Made by a program: the position numbers and the translations under genes. This document shows positions 61,325 to 64,000 of a stretch of 64,000 bases of DNA, piece after piece (positions within the stretch are counted from its first letter, which is position 1; every line of letters begins with the position of its first letter). The notes beneath the pieces are model-generated. The model was not told the origin of the DNA and did not search any database. It saw only the letters and a list, made by a program, of their open reading frames with translations. This stretch comes from Pseudomonas sp. S31 (lineage in GTDB: Bacteria > Pseudomonadota > Gammaproteobacteria > Pseudomonadales > Pseudomonadaceae): the NCBI RefSeq assembly GCF_016648105.1, contig NZ_JACVVE010000023.1, forward strand, positions 1 through 64,000. The letters are read 5' to 3'.

Positions 61325-61684
61325 GTGTCCAGACTTGCAGAGTTTCGTGCTGCCGAAAAAGCGCTCCAGGAACAGATCGCGCAACTGGAGGCGCTGAAAA
61401 AGGACTCCGGCCTGAAACGCGAAATCGAATTCGAGCAGAAACTAGTCGGCCTGATGAAAAGCTATGACAAGAGCCTGCGCGACATCATCGCCATTCTCGA
61501 CCCCAAGGCGGTTTCGAAAGTGTCCGCCGCGCCCGCCAAGCAACAACGCCGGCCACGGGTAGTGAAGGTTTACGAAAACCCGCACACCGGCGAGCTGATC
61601 GAGACCAAGGGCGGCAACCACCGCGGCCTCAAGGCCTGGAAGGAACAATACGGCGCCAGCACCGTGGAAAGTTGGGTGCGCTGA
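61325..61684 (+). CDS. turB: MvaT/TurB family H-NS-like xenogeneic silencer
   Basis: This 119-residue protein (translation starts at GTG, AGGAG nine bases upstream) has an N-terminal coiled-coil oligomerisation domain (SRLAEFRAAEKALQEQIAQLEALKKDSG). A linker follows, then the C-terminal AT-rich-DNA-binding domain (RVVKVYENPHTGELIETKGGNHRGLKAWKEQYG) typical of MvaT. These proteins bind and silence AT-rich, often horizontally acquired DNA. The name turB rests on my memory of the cobF-oprD-turB-gloA order in P. putida; paralogues (TurA and others) are probably elsewhere. Confidence 0.92.
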   Translation: MSRLAEFRAAEKALQEQIAQLEALKKDSGLKREIEFEQKLVGLMKSYDKSLRDIIAILDPKAVSKVSAAPAKQQRRPRVVKVYENPHTGELIETKGGNHRGLKAWKEQYGASTVESWVR

Positions 61685-61796
61685 TGAAACATCAACGCAG
61701 ACTTCACACTTTTTTCACAAGGATCACGGCAGTATCGAAACAGCTAAAGGACTAGCGACCCCATCACGCGCCCGCACATGCGGGCCTCTAATTCCA

Positions 61797-61831
61797 GCGC
61801 CCTGCTCGCATCGAGCAGGGCGCTTTCATTT
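61797..61831 (+). terminator. Rho-independent terminator after turB
   Basis: A perfect 12-bp stem (GCGCCCTGCTCG / CGAGCAGGGCGC) with a CAT loop is followed by TTTCATTT. It ends the turB transcript about 110 bases after the stop, before gloA. A smaller hairpin (CCCGC/GCGGG) lies just upstream. Confidence 0.85.
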
Positions 61832-61914
61832 GCGCAATCACTTCACTGCCGTATCATGGGCGGCCTGTCTGTTTCGCCGAGCCTCGCGCTTCGGCCCCCG
61901 TTGATGGAGCACCC

Positions 61915-62442
61915 ATGAGCCTGCACGATCTGCAAACCCTGCCTGGCGTCACCGCGCAGCCGGACACCGCCACCGCGCAATTCGTCTTCAACCACACCAT
62001 GCTGCGGGTCAAGGATATCGAGAAGTCGCTGGACTTCTACACCCGCGTGCTGGGCTTCCGCCTGGTGGACAAGCGCGACTTCCCGGAAGCCGCGTTCAGC
62101 CTGTACTTCCTGGCCCTCGTCGACCCGGCGCAGATCCCTGCCGATGACGCCGAGCGCCACCAGTGGATGAAGTCGATCCCCGGCGTACTGGAACTGACCC
62201 ATAACCACGGTACCGAGAACGACCCGGAGTTCGCCTATCACAATGGCAACACCGACCCTCGCGGCTTCGGCCACATCTGCATCTCGGTGCCGGACGTGCG
62301 CGTTGCCTGCGCACGCTTCGAGGCCCTCGACGTGCCGTTCCAGAAGCGCCTGCAAGATGGCCGCATGAACCACCTGGCCTTCGTCAAGGACCCGGACGGC
62401 TACTGGGTCGAGGTGATCCAGCCAGCCGAGCTCAAAGGCTGA
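61915..62442 (+). CDS. gloA: Lactoylglutathione lyase (glyoxalase I)
   Basis: GloA isomerises the methylglyoxal-glutathione hemithioacetal to S-lactoylglutathione. The 175-residue protein of the long, zinc-type class has ligands His27 (FNHTML), Glu93 (VLELTH), His120 (GFGHIC) and Glu166 (WVEVIQ). Segments PADDAERHQWMKSIPGV and the C-terminal GYWVEVIQP match pseudomonad GloA. It stands alone after the turB terminator. Confidence 0.95.
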   Translation: MSLHDLQTLPGVTAQPDTATAQFVFNHTMLRVKDIEKSLDFYTRVLGFRLVDKRDFPEAAFSLYFLALVDPAQIPADDAERHQWMKSIPGVLELTHNHGTENDPEFAYHNGNTDPRGFGHICISVPDVRVACARFEALDVPFQKRLQDGRMNHLAFVKDPDGYWVEVIQPAELKG

Positions 62443-62537
62443 CCGCAAGTCTTGCGCATTCGTCGGGCCGGGAACTCCTGGCCCCTCGCTGTGGTATATG
62501 GAAATGACAGCTTCCAAACCACAGCGAGGTAAGGACG

Positions 62538-62780
62538 ATGGAATCTCTTCACTGTGAATACCGCGAGCACACCATCACCGCCAGTGTGATGCCCCACCCC
62601 GATTCTCCCCTGCCCTATGCCGCCGGCTGCCTGATCACCGACCCTCAGGGGCATGTCAGCAAGCGCATCCCGATGCCTATGAAGTTCTTCTCCAGCCTTG
62701 AAAATGCCCAGCATGTGTCCATGGCCCATGGCCGTGCGCTGGTCGACGAGCGGCTGGACAAGGGGCACAAGGCCTTCTGA
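62538..62780 (+). CDS. Small conserved hypothetical protein (80 aa)
   Basis: This 80-residue soluble protein has no signal or membrane segment, with a repeat-free sequence ending DERLDKGHKAF. I recognise no domain; the sequence ITDPQGHVSKRIP hints at a small beta-rich fold. AAGG lies before the ATG. It is probably monocistronic. Confidence 0.65.
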   Translation: MESLHCEYREHTITASVMPHPDSPLPYAAGCLITDPQGHVSKRIPMPMKFFSSLENAQHVSMAHGRALVDERLDKGHKAF

Positions 62781-62827
62781 CCTAGTAGTTCAGGCTCCTG
62801 TCGCCGGCCAGCCGGCGACAGTGCCGG

Positions 62828-63646
62828 TCAGGCCCGCGCGTACGCCACCGCAGCATCCACCTGCGCCCGCGTCGGCCGCACCCCGGTATACAGCACGAAC
62901 TGTTCCAGCGCCTGCAGGGCGATCACGTCGAGCCCGGTAATCACCGGCTTGCCTTGTGCCTCGGCACGCCGAATCAAGGGTGTGCGCGCCGGCATGGCGA
63001 CCACGTCGAATACCCGCTCGGCAGCATCGATGGCATTCTCGGAAAACGCCAGGTGATCGGCCTCGGGCCCTCCAGCCATGCCGATCGGCGTGACGTTGAC
63101 CAGCATCGGCGGACACAGGTCGCCCAGGTCGTCGACCCAGCGATAACCGCACATATCGGCCAACTGCCGCCCGGCCTGTTCATTACGCGCGACGATCAGG
63201 CCTTCGGCGAAACCGGCATCGCGAAACGCGCTGGCCACGGCCTTGGCCATACCACCACTGCCACGCAGGGCAAACGCGGTATCCGGGTCGACCCGATGCT
63301 GTTCGAGCAGTTGGCGCACTGCCAGGTAATCGGTGTTGTAGGCCTTTAGCCAGCCTTGGTCGTTGACCAGGGTATTGACCGACTCGATGGCTGCCGCCGA
63401 TGGGTCGATTTCGTCCACCAGTGCCATGCAGGCTTCCTTGTACGGCATCGACACGCCACAGCCGCGGATGCCCAATGCGCGGATACCTGCCACCGCTGCA
63501 GGCAGGTCGTCGGTGGTCATGGCCTTGTAGTAATAGTCCAGGCCCAACTGCTGGTAGAGATGATTATGAAAGCGCACGCCAAACGTACCGGGCCGGCCCG
63601 CCAGGGAAATGCACAGCACAGTGTCTCTGCTTGGGGTAGTCGCCAT
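62828..63646 (-). CDS. Shikimate dehydrogenase family protein
   Basis: This 272-residue protein has an N-terminal shikimate-binding domain (LAGRPGTFGVRFHNHLYQQLGLDYYY; GVSMPYKEAC, where Lys of MPYK is the conserved catalytic Lys) and a C-terminal NADP-binding Rossmann domain (LRGSGGMAKAVASAF). The substrate domain motif NTD (YNTDYLAV) has the catalytic Asp. The Ser-Leu-Ala start and the divergence from AroE suggest a paralogue (AroE-like / RifI or YdiB class) rather than the housekeeping enzyme. AAGGAG lies before the ATG at 63646. Confidence 0.82.
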   Translation of the reverse strand: MATTPSRDTVLCISLAGRPGTFGVRFHNHLYQQLGLDYYYKAMTTDDLPAAVAGIRALGIRGCGVSMPYKEACMALVDEIDPSAAAIESVNTLVNDQGWLKAYNTDYLAVRQLLEQHRVDPDTAFALRGSGGMAKAVASAFRDAGFAEGLIVARNEQAGRQLADMCGYRWVDDLGDLCPPMLVNVTPIGMAGGPEADHLAFSENAIDAAERVFDVVAMPARTPLIRRAEAQGKPVITGLDVIALQALEQFVLYTGVRPTRAQVDAAVAYARA

Positions 63647-63805
63647 GAACTGCTCCTTGGTTGCAACTGAAACGTTTGTGCAGGGTACCAGAGGTCTCCA
63701 CTGGTCGTCCTTACACAACCTTTACCGTTTCCCCATGCTCAGCTGACCGTCCACGCAGTCATAGTAGTAGTGCCCCAGTGCGGGGTCATCTGTGAGGACA
63801 TCCCT

Positions 63806-64000
63806 ATGAACCGTCTTATCCCCGGAATCGCCCTGCTGGTCGGCGCCCTGGCCGCCAGCGGGCAGGCCTCTGCCCATGGCGGCGGTGGCGGCTGGCATGG
63901 GCCCGGCCCGGTACTCGGCGCGGCCGTGGTCGGCGCCGTGGTGGGCGCCGCGGTCTATGGCGGTCGTGACCGTACCGTGTATGTCCAGCCGCAACCCGTC
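63806..64000 (+). CDS. Secreted glycine-rich protein, 3' truncated by the window
   Basis: The visible 65 residues hold a signal peptide (MNRLIPGIALLVGALAASGQASA) and a Gly/His-rich segment (HGGGGGWHG), then a Gly/Ala/Val glycine-zipper-like hydrophobic part (VLGAAVVGAVVGAAVYGG). GAGGA lies before the ATG. The rest of the gene is beyond the window; I cannot assign a family. Confidence 0.6.
   Translation, partial: MNRLIPGIALLVGALAASGQASAHGGGGGWHGPGPVLGAAVVGAVVGAAVYGGRDRTVYVQPQPV

Overview
The window is about 64 kb of high-GC chromosome from a Pseudomonas, most likely of the P. putida group. The evidence is the catR-catBCA locus, a GTG-started MvaT/TurB-type H-NS-like protein, an OprD porin, a DUF2388 protein, and several 85-bp REP-type palindromes at gene ends. 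From memory, not checked, the right part (thiolase / hydroxybutyryl-CoA dehydrogenase / TetR, sensor kinase-CheR-CheB cluster, cobF-oprD-turB-gloA) and the cat locus follow the gene order of P. putida KT2440. The strain-specific parts would then be the toxin loci and some accessory metabolism. Both ends cut genes, and the first 44 bases are a homopolymeric artefact-like run.

Layout. 1-0.7 kb: end of an MHS-type MFS transporter. 0.9-6.6 kb: a NIPSNAP protein, then a minus-strand operon with a VasX/BTH_I2691-like type VI effector, a small putative immunity gene and a DUF6708-like membrane protein, then a ketopantoate reductase-like gene. 6.7-13.3 kb: a chemoreceptor and an MFS / AraC / opine-dehydrogenase-like / hydroxyacyl-CoA-dehydrogenase-like operon. 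13.5-17.1 kb: catechol ortho-cleavage (catA, catC, catB, divergent catR) with REP elements inside and beside it. 17.1-24.6 kb: a LysR/AbrB-family pair, a Fur-box-preceded TonB receptor, an M24-fold protein that matches the DMSP lyase DddP at every metal and catalytic position I can recall, a LysR regulator, and a PhnB-like VOC protein. 24.7-31 kb: an orphan membrane glycosyltransferase, an SH3 envelope protein, a GNAT protein, an FAD oxidoreductase / ProC-like pair, and a GlxA-type regulator.

31.1-46 kb: a complete three-gene insecticidal toxin complex (TcA 2528 aa, TcB 1449 aa, TcC 967 aa) in one minus-strand operon. The TcC tail is not one I recognise from characterised TccC proteins and looks like a BECR-type RNase. 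46.4-51.6 kb: small conserved proteins, a nucleoside deaminase, an AraC regulator, and a thiolase / 3-hydroxybutyryl-CoA dehydrogenase / TetR operon. 51.7-58.8 kb: a phosphorelay operon (CHASE3-GAF hybrid kinase with three receivers, CheR, receiverless CheB, REC-kinase, single receiver) without CheA, CheW or a chemoreceptor, and a divergent single-domain response regulator. 58.8-64 kb: cobF, an OprD porin, the MvaT/TurB protein, glyoxalase I, a shikimate-dehydrogenase-like protein and a truncated secreted protein.

The most notable items are the DddP homologue with fully conserved active site, the Tc toxin with a probable RNase warhead, the T6SS effector operon with overlapping genes and non-ATG starts, and the four equal-length 85-bp REP doublets. 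I saw no rRNA, tRNA, CRISPR array, insertion sequence or prophage.
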